Notes: generated by a model from the letters alone, not told the origin. Counted from the stretch's first letter, positions 7,985 through 16,668 are shown. The stretch: 64,000 nucleotides of DNA from Intestinibacillus massiliensis (GCA_029267335.1 JAJUJC010000001.1:372001-436000); one strand, 5' to 3'. Made by a program: numbers and translations.

Positions 7985-8418
7985 ACGCGCTTTTCAAGCC
8001 TCTCGATGAGCGCTTCGACCGCGCTGTCGATCTCCGCTGCGGCGCGGCGGTAGGTCTCCAGATCGCCGCCGAACGGGTCGTCGATGTCGTGCTGTGACAG
8101 CGTGAAAATCTTGTTCTCATACTGCGGAAACGCTTCGAGCAGCCGGTCATAATGCGCCGCCGTCATGCCCACCAGATACTTCGCCTGCGCCGCAAGTGCA
8201 GGGGTCAGCGGTTGTGAACGGTGAGTGGTTAAGTCTGCACCGCGCTCCTGTGCCGCATGCACAGCATGCTCCGAAGCGGGCATCCCCGCTGTCGTGAACA
8301 GTCCCGCCGACTGCGCTTCCATGCCCAGACGCGCCTGTCCATTATGCTTGCGAAAAAAGCCCTCACACATCGGGCTGCGGCAGGTGTTTCCCGTGCAGAT
8401 AAAGATGATTTTGTCCAT
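7981..8418 (-). CDS. Low-molecular-weight phosphatase, probably protein-arginine phosphatase (YwlE type)
   Basis: A 145-residue LMW protein phosphatase. The P-loop CTGNTCRSP near the N-terminus holds the nucleophilic Cys and Arg, and DIDDPFGG near the C-terminus gives the general acid Asp. Thr follows Asn in the loop, as in YwlE of Bacillus, where this Thr favours phospho-arginine over phospho-tyrosine; tyrosine-specific members have Ile there. The start at 8418 follows an AGGAG-type site; longer readings upstream are Arg-rich and come from the polA sequence on this strand. It lies 16 bases after polA and overlaps rimI. No McsB kinase is visible in the window. Confidence 0.88.
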   Translation of the reverse strand: MDKIIFICTGNTCRSPMCEGFFRKHNGQARLGMEAQSAGLFTTAGMPASEHAVHAAQERGADLTTHRSQPLTPALAAQAKYLVGMTAAHYDRLLEAFPQYENKIFTLSQHDIDDPFGGDLETYRRAAAEIDSAVEALIERLEKRV

Positions 8419-8434
8419 CGTCAGCTCCTCCTTG

Positions 8435-11074
8435 TCAGTGCGCGGTGTACCAGTCGTGTCCCGCCTTGGCTTCCGCGACGAGTGGTGCGTCCATCGCGAG
8501 CGCGCCCTCCATCTCCTCGCGCAGCAGCGCCGTGATCGCCTCGCGCTCCTCTTCCGGCGCCTCGACGATGAGTTCATCGTGCACCTGCAAGATCAGGCGT
8601 GCGCGGCGGTTTTCCGCGCGCAGACGATTCCACACGCGCACCATCGCGATCTTGATGATGTCCGCCGCCGTGCCCTGAATGGGCGCATTCATCGCAACAC
8701 GCTCGCCAAAGGACTGGATGTTGCGGTTTTTGGATTGTAGTTCGGGCAGATAACGCCGTCTGCCGAGCAGCGTTTCCGCATAACCGGTCTCGCGGGCGCG
8801 CGCCTTTGCCCCGTCCATATATTGCTTGACGCCACTGTAGGTATGCAGATATTTTTCGATATATTCCCCCGCTTCTTTGCGCGAAACACCGATGTCCTGC
8901 GCAAGGGAAAAGTCCGAAATGCCGTATACAATGCCAAAATTGACCGCCTTACAGCTTGAACGCATCTGCGGCGTCACTTCCTTGAGCGGCACATGGAACA
9001 CCTGCGATGCAGTCGCGGCGTGGATGTCCTTGCCCGCGCGAAATGCCTCGATCATCGCCGCGTCATGTGCGATATGCGCGAGGACGCGCAGCTCGATCTG
9101 GGAATAATCCGCATCTACGAGCACGGTGTGTTCGTCCTCCGCCACGAACATGCGGCGCAGTTCGCGTCCGAGCTCGGTGCGCACCGGAATATTCTGCAGA
9201 TTGGGTTCGGTCGAGGACAGACGTCCCGTCGCGGTCACGGTCTGTTGGAAATGGGAGTGGATACGTCCGTCGCGCGGGTCGATGACTTTGAGCAGCCCGT
9301 CTACATAGGTGCTCTTGAGCTTGGTCAGTTGGCGGTACTCCAGAATATCGCCAATGATGGGATGATAGCCGCGCAATTCTTCGAGTACATCGGCGTTGGT
9401 CGAATAACCGGTCTTGGTCTTTTTGCGCGCGGGCAGACCGAGCTTTTCAAACAGGATCGCGCCGAGCATTTTTGTGGAATTGATGTTGAATTCCTCGCCC
9501 GCATGCGCATAGATCGCGGTGGTCAGTTCAGCGATACGTGTATCAAGCGTGCTCCCGAACGCGCGCAGCTGCGCGGGATCGACCTTACAGCCGATGCGCT
9601 GCATGTCCGCAAGCACGGTCATAAGCGGCAGCTCTATCGTGTCGTACAGCGCGCGCATGTTGTTTTCCTCCAGTTTGGGGGCAAGTTCACCATACAGCGC
9701 ATCCACCGCGCACACATGCTGCACCATTGCCGCGACCGCCTCGTCCCGACCGCCGAGCGGAGAAAACGCATTCTCGTCCTCAAAGCTTACCGCTGGAAGC
9801 TGTCGATTGAGATAGCTCAGCGAAACGCGCTCAAGATCATAACTGCCCTGCGTCGCATCGAGCAGGTATGCAGCGAGACAGGTATCGAACGCAATGCCAC
9901 GCGGCTCGATGCCGTCGCGCATGAGTGCGGCAAGCAGCTCGCGCGCGTCGTGCAGCACGAGCGGAATACCGCCGTCAAACAAGCGGCGTACGATCTCGCG
10001 CCATGCTTCGGCAGAAAAGTCGCGCTCCACAAGCGCATGCGGCGTGCCGTTTGACAGTACTGCGATCGCCGTGCGTCCGACCGGAACGACCGCCGCGACC
10101 GGCTGCTCGCCCCGCAGCGCCGTCAGCAGCGCGAATGCATCCTCTTCCGCGGCGACAAGCTGCGGCGCAGCGTGCTCCGCCTGCGGCTGCTCGGTCTGCG
10201 CATCCGCCTGTAACGCAAATTTCTTGAGAAAATTTTTAAATTCGAGCCGCGTCAGCAACGCGGTGAGCGCTTCCTGATCGACAAACGCAGGCGGCAGCGC
10301 AGTCGGATCGAGCGGCAGCGCCACATTGCGGTCGATTGTGGCAAGCCAGTAGCTGTCGCGCGCGGATTGCTCTCCGTCGCGCAGCTTTTCCCGCGCGCCC
10401 TTTTTGATGCGTGCGTCCTCAAGGTTCTCATAGATGCCGTCGAGCGTTCCGAAGTCTGCAAGTAGTGCCTTGGCGGTTTTCTCCCCGATGCCAGGTACGC
10501 CCGGAATGTTGTCCGAGGAATCCCCCATCAGGCTCTTGAGGTCGATCAGGCGGATCGGGTCGAAGCCGTATTCCTCGCGAAAAGTGTCGGCATCATAGTT
10601 TTTGTAGAGCGTTTGTCCCATTTTGCTTGTGACCAAACGCACCACCGTACCGTTGCCGGCAAGCTGTAAGCTGTCGCGGTCGCCCGTGACCACGACGCAG
10701 GTATCCCCGTGCTCGCACACCACACGGCTGATCGTGCCGAGCAAGTCGTCCGCCTCGAAGCCCGGCAGCTCACATCGGGTCACACCCATCGCGTCAAGCA
10801 CCTCTTTGAGTACGGGCATCTGCATTGCAAGCTCGTCCGGCATGCCCTTTCGGGTCGCCTTATAGGTGTCGAAGCGCTCGTGCCGGAAGGTCTTTTCGCG
10901 CACATCGAAGCAGACCACGACACGATCGGGCTGCTCGTCATCCTGCAATTTAAACAGAGTCGATAAAAAACCGTAAATAGCGTTGGTATATAATCCCTCG
11001 CGGTTCGTCAGCAGCCGCACCCCGTAAAACGCACGGTTGAGGATGCTGTTGCCGTCGATGACCATGATCTTCAT
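8435..11074 (-). CDS. polA: DNA polymerase I
   Basis: An 879-residue family A polymerase. Residues 1-290 form the 5'-3' exonuclease (DGNSILNRAFYG, GFEADDLLGT, GDSSDNIPGVPGIGEKTA). The middle part, about 300-480, is a 3'-5' exonuclease-like fold that lacks the first Asp-x-Glu motif (the region reads VAAVVPVGRTAIAVLS) and the YxxxD motif, so proofreading is probably lost, as in Bacillus. The polymerase domain has VDADYSQIELRVLAH (motif A), KAVNFGIVYGIS (motif B) and LQVHDELIVEAP (motif C). A promoter is at 11114-11142. It is the first gene of the run to tsaD. No coaE or mutM follows, unlike many relatives. Confidence 0.97.
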   Translation of the reverse strand: MKIMVIDGNSILNRAFYGVRLLTNREGLYTNAIYGFLSTLFKLQDDEQPDRVVVCFDVREKTFRHERFDTYKATRKGMPDELAMQMPVLKEVLDAMGVTRCELPGFEADDLLGTISRVVCEHGDTCVVVTGDRDSLQLAGNGTVVRLVTSKMGQTLYKNYDADTFREEYGFDPIRLIDLKSLMGDSSDNIPGVPGIGEKTAKALLADFGTLDGIYENLEDARIKKGAREKLRDGEQSARDSYWLATIDRNVALPLDPTALPPAFVDQEALTALLTRLEFKNFLKKFALQADAQTEQPQAEHAAPQLVAAEEDAFALLTALRGEQPVAAVVPVGRTAIAVLSNGTPHALVERDFSAEAWREIVRRLFDGGIPLVLHDARELLAALMRDGIEPRGIAFDTCLAAYLLDATQGSYDLERVSLSYLNRQLPAVSFEDENAFSPLGGRDEAVAAMVQHVCAVDALYGELAPKLEENNMRALYDTIELPLMTVLADMQRIGCKVDPAQLRAFGSTLDTRIAELTTAIYAHAGEEFNINSTKMLGAILFEKLGLPARKKTKTGYSTNADVLEELRGYHPIIGDILEYRQLTKLKSTYVDGLLKVIDPRDGRIHSHFQQTVTATGRLSSTEPNLQNIPVRTELGRELRRMFVAEDEHTVLVDADYSQIELRVLAHIAHDAAMIEAFRAGKDIHAATASQVFHVPLKEVTPQMRSSCKAVNFGIVYGISDFSLAQDIGVSRKEAGEYIEKYLHTYSGVKQYMDGAKARARETGYAETLLGRRRYLPELQSKNRNIQSFGERVAMNAPIQGTAADIIKIAMVRVWNRLRAENRRARLILQVHDELIVEAPEEEREAITALLREEMEGALAMDAPLVAEAKAGHDWYTAH

Positions 11075-11113
11075 AGCGGAAACCTCGTCTTTTCAAAATA
11101 TATGATTGCTTAT

Positions 11114-11142
11114 AGTATACGCCATCCGGCGACGAATTTCCA
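11114..11142 (-). promoter_or_regulatory. Probable promoter of the polA operon
   Basis: Minus strand TGGAAA (11137-11142) and TATACT (11114-11119) are 17 bases apart. The transcript would start about 35 bases before the polA ATG, which has GAGG 9 bases upstream. Confidence 0.6.
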
Positions 11143-11220
11143 CAAAAAAGCGTAAACACGCGCAATGCCTGCACGCGTCGCTTGACTTTCCATTTATTTG
11201 CTGCTACTATGAAAACATAA

Positions 11221-11258
11221 ATGCCCCGATGTGCCCTTGTCCCGGCACATCGGAGCAT
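11221..11258 (-). terminator. Intrinsic terminator after spo0A
   Basis: A long GC-rich hairpin (CCGATGTGCC paired with GGCACATCGG, 7-base loop) on the minus strand follows the spo0A stop by about 35 bases and is trailed by a weak T-rich stretch. Confidence 0.75.
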
Positions 11259-11292
11259 TCCCATTGGACTGTGTGGAGTTCGGTAGCGTGCG

Positions 11293-12066
11293 TTAGCCGC
11301 TGACCTTCATTTGGAGACGAATGCGGTCTGCGATCATGGAGATAAATTCACTGTTCGTCGGCTTGCCCTTGACACCGGACACCGTATAACCAAAGTACGA
11401 TTGCAGCGTCTCAATATCGCCGCGATCCCACGCGACCTCAATGGCATGGCGAATGGCACGTTCCACGCGGGACGGTGTGGTATGCGCCTTCTTCGCGATC
11501 GAAGGATACAGGATCTTGGTGATTGCGCCGACCGCGCTCATATCGCCCACCGCCATCATGATTGCTTCGCGCAGATACTGATAGCCCTTGATATGCGCCG
11601 GTACACCGATCTGATGAATGACGTCGGTCACTCGGATTTCAAGCGCAAGCTCGCTGTCCATGCCCGAAGTCGTCTGTACCGCTGCGCTGCGGCGACTCGC
11701 GCCCCACTGTGAGATGCGCTCCGCAAGCACATCGGCATCGAGCGGCTTGCACAGGAAGAAGTTCACGCCGAGTTCGGTGCATTCCGCCATGACATCCGCA
11801 CTGGAGAACGCCGTCAGCACAAAGATACCGGGCACCTTGGACAGCGCCTGCACACGGCGGATGAGGGTCATCCCGTCCAGTCCCGGCAGTACCAGATCCA
11901 TCAGCAGTAGGTCGGGTGCAAGTTCCTCGCACAGATGCAGCGCCTGCGTACCGTCGCCGGTCGTACCGACAATTTCGATCCCCGCCGTGCGCGAAAGCGC
12001 CTCTTCCAGCAGGGTGCGAAATTCTTTATCGTTGTCCGTGATCAGCACGCGAATTCTGTTATCCAT
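11293..12066 (-). CDS. spo0A: Stage 0 sporulation protein A (response regulator)
   Basis: A 257-residue Spo0A. The receiver domain (1-125) has acidic residues in ITDNDKEF, the phosphoacceptor Asp in [13 protein letters not shown], a Thr in VLTAFSS and the Lys in CKPLD. After a linker, the DNA-binding domain (about 145-257) includes [20 protein letters not shown] and [17 protein letters not shown], the Spo0A recognition helix. The start at 12066 fits an AAGGA site about 12 bases upstream. It marks the organism as an endospore former or a recent descendant of one. spoIVB, its usual upstream neighbour, is not adjacent. Confidence 0.96.
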   Translation of the reverse strand: MDNRIRVLITDNDKEFRTLLEEALSRTAGIEIVGTTGDGTQALHLCEELAPDLLLMDLVLPGLDGMTLIRRVQALSKVPGIFVLTAFSSADVMAECTELGVNFFLCKPLDADVLAERISQWGASRRSAAVQTTSGMDSELALEIRVTDVIHQIGVPAHIKGYQYLREAIMMAVGDMSAVGAITKILYPSIAKKAHTTPSRVERAIRHAIEVAWDRGDIETLQSYFGYTVSGVKGKPTNSEFISMIADRIRLQMKVSG

Positions 12067-12322
12067 GATGTCTACCATTCCTTCCAACATTCCAACATTA
12101 TTTCCTGACAAGTCGTTAAAAGCGACCTTCATAAATTTACCATATTTTACCACTCTCGGCAAGAGCAAATGCAAATCTTTCTAATTTTTTTCTTCGTCAG
12201 GTTTATTCGCAACCTTGCACCGCTCGACGAAATATGTTATTTCCCCGCCCGATATGCAATATTTTTTGGAGAATACGCGCGGGGCAGCGGAAATGCCATG
12301 CATGGTCGGCATATCTTTGCGA

Positions 12323-12496
12323 ATGACGGTGGATGTTGCAGGCGACGGCGCATGCGGCGTTGCACTATTTGCAAGCGCACCGGTCGGACGGTATGACTGG
12401 GTGCTGATGGATATCCGCATGCCGGTGCTCAGCGGATACGAAGCATCGCGCAGGATTCGGGACACTGGGGCACGGTACAAACTGACCGCTGCATGA
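12323..12496 (+). pseudogene. Receiver-domain fragment
   Basis: About 50 codons resemble the middle of a response-receiver domain of hybrid kinase type: VDVAGDGACGVALF, then RYDWVLMDIRMPVLSGYEA with the phosphoacceptor Asp, then SRRIRD. The N-terminal acidic pocket and the C-terminal Thr and Lys motifs are missing; the frame ends soon after the match. The preceding 110 bases do not read as a receiver. The fragment lies between spo0A and traX and looks like the debris of a lost signalling gene. Confidence 0.65.
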
Positions 12497-12503
12497 TCCG
12501 TGT

Positions 12504-12547
12504 AAAAAAACAGGGGCGCACATTTTACTGTGCGACCCTGTTTTTAT
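12504..12547. terminator. Intrinsic terminator, mainly for the traX-like gene
   Basis: The sequence has an A-run, an ACAGGG-GCGCAC arm with its near-perfect complement, and a T-run at both ends, so it can work on either strand. It overlaps the last codons of the TraX-like gene. Confidence 0.8.
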
Positions 12548-13305
12548 GTAGCCAGCAGTCTGTTCAATAGTCCCAGAATCAGCAAATGTGCGGGATAAAA
12601 CACATAGAAAAACCATTTGGAAAACGCACCGGTATGCTTACCGCGCTTGCCGTGATAAAAGTACAACAAGCAGATACCGGATAATACGATACCGCCCGCA
12701 GCGCCCAGCGAGAGCAGCAGCGCCTGCCACAGCGGCGTTGTTCCGGTGCGATTCATGAGATCAAACAGCATAAAAATGGGAGCGATCATGGCGTATGCGT
12801 AGAGCACTCTGCGTTTGTCTCCGTTGGCGCGCAGAAAAAGCAGCGTAAAGACCGGCGCCAGAATCGGCCAATCCGACCACAGCGTGAGTAACATCAGCAG
12901 CGCGATCACCAGTGTACGCAGCATTTTATTCTGCACCTTATCGTGCACCACCAAAATCAAAAAGCAACTCAGCAGCGTAAACAGCATATTAAAACCGACA
13001 AAGTACGCGCTGTCCGGCTCGGTAAATGCGAGACTATACGGAAACTGCGAAAGGATCGCGAACACAAACAGCCGCAGCGCATAATTCCGCGGCGAATGCG
13101 TGTAATGATATCCCTCGACTAAAAAATAACACATCGTCACCGCAGTGAAATAGCCAAGATCCAAAAACAGTTCATACAGCACCGTATCCGGTGACAGAAA
13201 AATATGCGCGATGTGATTGAGCAGCATGGTGACCATTGCAATGTACTTAATAGCATCGCGGCTCAACTCGGGTGTTCGCCCCTCGGCAGACGACAGTATC
13301 TTCAT
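12544..13305 (-). CDS. TraX-family membrane protein
   Basis: A 253-residue polytopic membrane protein of the TraX family, named for the F-pilin acetylase. The start of the match, SRDAIKYIAMVTMLLNHIAHIF, is the characteristic opening with the conserved His, and about eight hydrophobic segments follow, ending with the conserved FYVFYPAHLLILG. Related acyltransferase-like proteins are common in Firmicutes without conjugation genes, so the substrate here is unknown. The start at 13305 is supported by an AAGAGAG-like site. It lies 79 bases after a MerR-type regulator on the same strand and may be its target. Confidence 0.85.
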   Translation of the reverse strand: MKILSSAEGRTPELSRDAIKYIAMVTMLLNHIAHIFLSPDTVLYELFLDLGYFTAVTMCYFLVEGYHYTHSPRNYALRLFVFAILSQFPYSLAFTEPDSAYFVGFNMLFTLLSCFLILVVHDKVQNKMLRTLVIALLMLLTLWSDWPILAPVFTLLFLRANGDKRRVLYAYAMIAPIFMLFDLMNRTGTTPLWQALLLSLGAAGGIVLSGICLLYFYHGKRGKHTGAFSKWFFYVFYPAHLLILGLLNRLLAT

Positions 13306-13384
13306 TGACACACTCTCTTTCTCGGAGATCTCTGTTTCGATGATACAGGTTTGCGGCGCACCTGTCAATCGTTTCGGCCCCTTT

Positions 13385-13729
13385 TCATCTGCGATCATGC
13401 GGCAGCGGCGTGCAGGTCAAATCCAGACATTCCTGCAGCAACCGGATACGCCGCTGTAAATCGTGTCGGATCTCGTCCAAAACGGTTTGCTGTTTATCCT
13501 GTGGATCGGCTTTGGAAAATGCCAGTGCCGTATAGGTCTTTATCGCCTCAAGCAGGGTTCCTGCTTGTTTGAATTTCATCATACGCTCGATCCACCGTAC
13601 CGCGCATTCATCGTACTCGCGCATACCGGCGTCGTTGCGCGGAATCGGCGGCAGCAAGCCCACGCGCTCATAATAGCGCAGATTATCTATAGAAACGCCG
13701 GTTTGTGCGGCGACCTGTTTGATCGTCAT
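13385..13729 (-). CDS. MerR-family transcriptional regulator
   Basis: A 114-residue one-component regulator. The N-terminal winged helix is typical (MTIKQVAAQTGVSIDNLRYYERVGLLPP), followed by REYDECAVRWIERM and a coiled-coil dimerisation helix. The C-terminus has a single Cys (LTCTPLP) and no obvious ligand domain, so the inducer is unknown. GAGGG lies before the ATG. It is divergent from the PAT-type acetyltransferase gene at 13863 across 133 bases and precedes the TraX-like gene, so either could be regulated. This is inference from layout. Confidence 0.9.
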   Translation of the reverse strand: MTIKQVAAQTGVSIDNLRYYERVGLLPPIPRNDAGMREYDECAVRWIERMMKFKQAGTLLEAIKTYTALAFSKADPQDKQQTVLDEIRHDLQRRIRLLQECLDLTCTPLPHDRR

Positions 13730-13862
13730 AGGTTCCCTCTATACATCCATGCGGTTTGACATCTGTATGATCCGGGCAAGCGCTGCTCTTTTCTTTGCAC
13801 CTGATTTGTGCTAGGATAGCATTATGGAATCTTGCGATGGACCAACGGAGGAATGAATCAGA

Positions 13863-14471
13863 ATGGAGCACTCAAACACCTATCTTCGCGTCGCTATGCC
13901 CGAGGACGCGGAGAGTCTGCTGCATATTTACGCACCTTATGTAAAAAAAACCGTCATCACCTTTGAATATGAAGTTCCTACGGTTGCGGAATTTCGCAAG
14001 CGCATGGAGAAAACACTTTGCAAATATCCCTATCTTGTCGCCGTCAAAGCAGACGAGATCGTAGGCTATGCTTATACCGGCGCGTTTGTGGGACGAGCCG
14101 CGTATGACTGGTCGGCAGAGACCACCATCTATCTGCGGGAAGATCAGCATCACGCAGGGCTCGGCAGACGGCTCTATCGGGCGCTCGAGGATATTTCAAG
14201 GGCGCAGCACATTCTCAACCTAAACGCCTGCATCGGCTATCCCGAGGTGGAGGACGCGTACCTCACGAAAAACAGCGCGCAGTTTCACGCGCATCTGGGG
14301 TATACGACAGTGGGAGAGTTCCATAAATGCGGCTACAAATTTGGTCGTTGGTATAATATGATCTGGATGGAAAAGTTGCTGGACGAGCATCCCGTACACC
14401 CGCTTCCCGTACTCCCGTTTTCTGCGATCGACGCCGCCGCGCTGCAATCGTTCGGCATCAGGCAGGCTTGA
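13863..14471 (+). CDS. PAT-type N-acetyltransferase (phosphinothricin acetyltransferase-like)
   Basis: A 202-residue GNAT protein close in pattern to phosphinothricin/methionine-sulfoximine acetyltransferases: IYAPYVKKTVITFEYEVPTVAEFRKR at the N-terminus, the CoA loop YLREDQHHAGLGRRLYRAL, and FHAHLGYTTVGEFHKCGYKFGRWYNMIWM near the end. GGAGGA lies 10 bases before the ATG. A paralogue at 39826-40428 shares the same layout and motifs. Such enzymes can detoxify glutamine-synthetase inhibitors, but many act on other amines. A strong hairpin follows the gene. Confidence 0.88.
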   Translation: MEHSNTYLRVAMPEDAESLLHIYAPYVKKTVITFEYEVPTVAEFRKRMEKTLCKYPYLVAVKADEIVGYAYTGAFVGRAAYDWSAETTIYLREDQHHAGLGRRLYRALEDISRAQHILNLNACIGYPEVEDAYLTKNSAQFHAHLGYTTVGEFHKCGYKFGRWYNMIWMEKLLDEHPVHPLPVLPFSAIDAAALQSFGIRQA

Positions 14472-14506
14472 CCTCCCCGTATCTATGCGCTTTTCGAAGG
14501 CAAAAC

Positions 14507-14550
14507 AAGAGGGCTTGCGGTCTGTTTTTACAGATTACAAGCCCTCTTTT
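14507..14550. terminator. Bidirectional intrinsic terminator
   Basis: An AAGAGGGCTTG arm and its complement enclose a 20-base loop, with A- and T-runs outside, between the convergent acetyltransferase and flavodoxin-ferredoxin genes. Confidence 0.85.
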
Positions 14551-14571
14551 GCGCTTTTACATCCCCACCCT

Positions 14572-15399
14572 TTACACAAAAAACGCAGCTTCCGTGCGGC
14601 GGGTGTAGTTTTCCTCGAGCATGGCGACATGAGACAGAAACGCGCCGTCCTCAAAATGCTTGGCATGTGTCGGGCATTTTTGCACGCACGCCTGACACTT
14701 GATGCAGGTACCCAGGACTGCGGAAACATCCTCCCGTGAGATCGCCTGCATCGGGCAGACCTGCGCGCATAGTCCGCAGTCGGTGCATTTTTGCAGGTCG
14801 GTTTTGGGCTTGGCTTTGAGAAAAACAGTGGGCGCACCATTTGTGTCCAACGGCGTATAATACGGTCGAATCGGCGTATGCCCTTCGACTGTGAGCGGCT
14901 GCGCAGGGATCGTTGCTAGCGCGGTTATCTTTTCCGCTGCGCGCGCGGCAAATTGACGCAAACCCTCCAAATCCGCCGCATCCGGTCGTCCCATCGCAAG
15001 CTGCGCAGAAAAGGCATGCTCGGTCGGTATTGCCGCACCCGCGACCGCAAAAAAGCCGTGCGTTTCAAGTTCGGTCTGGAGTTCGATCAGTCCGTCATCA
15101 TAGCTGCGGTTACCGAACGTAACCACTGGAACAACAGGCGTTTCATTCCCCTCCAGTGCGCTTTGATAATACGGTAAAATTTTGTTGGGAATGCGTCCGG
15201 CATAGACCGGTGTACCGATCACAAGCAAGTCGTCCCCGGTAAAGCTATGCCTGCCTTGACGCGCTGGCGGCAATGTAAAATCCTGTACGCAGACCGGCAC
15301 CCCCAGTGCCATGCCCAACGCTTCTGCGATCGTTTTTATCACTTTTTCCGTGTTTCCCGTCGGGCTGAAATAGTATGCGTGGATCGTCCGAATCTTCAT
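14572..15399 (-). CDS. EFR1-type flavodoxin-ferredoxin fusion protein
   Basis: A 275-residue electron carrier. The N-terminal flavodoxin-like half begins IHAYYFSPTGNTEKV (FMN phosphate loop) and has GTPVYAGRIPNK. The C-terminal part holds two [4Fe-4S] clusters: CTDCGLCAQVCP and CIKCQACVQKCP. The whole matches the EFR1-family ferredoxins of gut Clostridia. It may pass electrons between a flavin and low-potential partners; no partner is encoded next to it. AGGAGG lies 9 bases before the ATG at 15399. The upstream PfkB kinase ends 143 bases away, so co-transcription is uncertain. Confidence 0.9.
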   Translation of the reverse strand: MKIRTIHAYYFSPTGNTEKVIKTIAEALGMALGVPVCVQDFTLPPARQGRHSFTGDDLLVIGTPVYAGRIPNKILPYYQSALEGNETPVVPVVTFGNRSYDDGLIELQTELETHGFFAVAGAAIPTEHAFSAQLAMGRPDAADLEGLRQFAARAAEKITALATIPAQPLTVEGHTPIRPYYTPLDTNGAPTVFLKAKPKTDLQKCTDCGLCAQVCPMQAISREDVSAVLGTCIKCQACVQKCPTHAKHFEDGAFLSHVAMLEENYTRRTEAAFFV

Positions 15400-15542
15400 A
15401 GGATACGCCTCCTTGCTCCCGCCTTCTGCTGTGATGCCTACCGCTTGCGGCGGCATGTCCCTTTTTTTGTTTATCGTACCATGTTCCCCATGCGCTTGCA
15501 AGCCCCGCATCGCACACAGTCGTACCGTTTGTTCTGCGTGGG

Positions 15543-16472
15543 TTAGAGCGAAAACAATTCGATTTGATCCAGATACTTGGATACCGTCTCCGTGCTCGGC
15601 GGATTCGTGCCTTCTGTCATGACTGCACCGGTCGCACACGCCATTGCGAGCCGCGCGGTCTGCTCCAAATTATACCCGCGTTCCAGTGCGAATGCAGCCG
15701 CACCCACCATGCTGTCCCCCGCGCCGACTGTCGAACACACCTTGACCTTGCATGCAGGCGCACGCCATGCCGCATCGTGCGTGACAAACAACGCACCGCG
15801 CGCACCCATGCTCAACATGACAAGAGATACACCCCGCGCGAGAAGCTCCCCGCACAGCGCAGGCAGCCGTTCCTCCGGTGTATCCTGTGGTAAACCAAAC
15901 AGTTGCAACAACTCCAAAAGATTGGGCTTGATGGCATGGGGTGGCACGGTGAGCGCTTCCCGCAGCGCCGCCCCATCCGCATCCACGATCACACGGCAGC
16001 CCACGCGCCGCAAAGCATGCGCAAAGTCGCGATAAGTATCCGCTTGTGCGCCGCGCGGCAGACTGCCCGACAACACCACGATTCCGGTTGTACCTGCCAA
16101 CTGTCTGACCTTTGTTTGCAGCGCGGCAAGCTCCGGCGGTGTCACTGTGATACCCGGCTCATTGAGCTCGGTCAAGGCGCCATCGCCTTCGACGATTTTG
16201 AGATTGGTACGGGTGTCCCCCTCGACCGTGAGAAATGCGTGTGCGATTCCGCATGCATCCAAACGACGACACACTTCACGTCCGGTATCTCCGCCGACAA
16301 AACCGGTACATACCGAGTGTCCGCCCAGTGCCGCAATCATTTTGCTCACATTCACACCCTTGCCGCCCACGTCGGTACGCACCGCTTGCAATCGGTTGAG
16401 CGCATGCGGTACGAGCTGTGTCAAATTGGCTGTTTTATCCAGAGCGGGATTCATGGTTACCGTGACGATCAT
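15543..16472 (-). CDS. PfkB-family hexose kinase, probably 1-phosphofructokinase
   Basis: A 309-residue ribokinase-superfamily kinase. Signatures are VTMNPALDKT at the start, GGKGVNVSKMIAALGG (first PfkB motif), and VGAGDSMVGAAAF (second motif with the catalytic Asp). This arrangement is shared by 1-phosphofructokinase (FruK), tagatose-6-phosphate kinase and 6-phosphofructokinase II. No fruA, fruR or lac gene is near, so the substrate stays open, though FruK fits best. AGGAGG precedes the ATG. A perfect 16-bp palindrome lies about 40 bases upstream and may be an operator. Confidence 0.85.
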   Translation of the reverse strand: MIVTVTMNPALDKTANLTQLVPHALNRLQAVRTDVGGKGVNVSKMIAALGGHSVCTGFVGGDTGREVCRRLDACGIAHAFLTVEGDTRTNLKIVEGDGALTELNEPGITVTPPELAALQTKVRQLAGTTGIVVLSGSLPRGAQADTYRDFAHALRRVGCRVIVDADGAALREALTVPPHAIKPNLLELLQLFGLPQDTPEERLPALCGELLARGVSLVMLSMGARGALFVTHDAAWRAPACKVKVCSTVGAGDSMVGAAAFALERGYNLEQTARLAMACATGAVMTEGTNPPSTETVSKYLDQIELFSL

Positions 16473-16511
16473 AGCGTTCCTCCTGTCGGCGGTCGACGTA
16501 TTGCTGTCGTA

Positions 16512-16527
16512 ATCATTTTAAAATGAT
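16512..16527. promoter_or_regulatory. Perfect 16-bp palindrome upstream of the PfkB kinase
   Basis: The sequence ATCATTTTAAAATGAT is a perfect palindrome in the 100-base gap between the tRNA terminator and the kinase start at 16472. AT-rich content and position fit an operator or promoter element. No regulator gene is adjacent. Confidence 0.45.
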
Positions 16528-16546
16528 CTAACGTTCCCAAAATAGC

Positions 16547-16574
16547 AAAAAACCGCCCCAAAAGGACGGTTTTG
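16547..16574 (-). terminator. Intrinsic terminator of tRNA-Val
   Basis: On the minus strand an AAAACCGTCC / GGGGCGGTTTT hairpin with a run of Ts begins right after the tRNA CCA end. Confidence 0.85.
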
Positions 16575-16575
16575 A

Positions 16576-16652
16576 TGGTGGAGACAGAGGGGCTCGAACC
16601 CACGACCTCTCGCGTGTGAGGCGAACGCTCTGACCAGCTGAGCTATGTCTCC
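16576..16652 (-). tRNA. tRNA-Val (anticodon CAC)
   Basis: A 77-base cloverleaf on the minus strand beginning GGAGACATAGCTCAG and ending GTCTCCACCA, with the CCA encoded. The acceptor stem GGAGACA pairs with TGTCTCC. The anticodon loop CTCACAC shows CAC, reading GUG. The T arm has GGTTCGAGCC. It has its own promoter at 16669-16698 and terminator at 16547-16574. Confidence 0.95.
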
Positions 16653-16668
16653 ATTGCAGTACTTGTTC

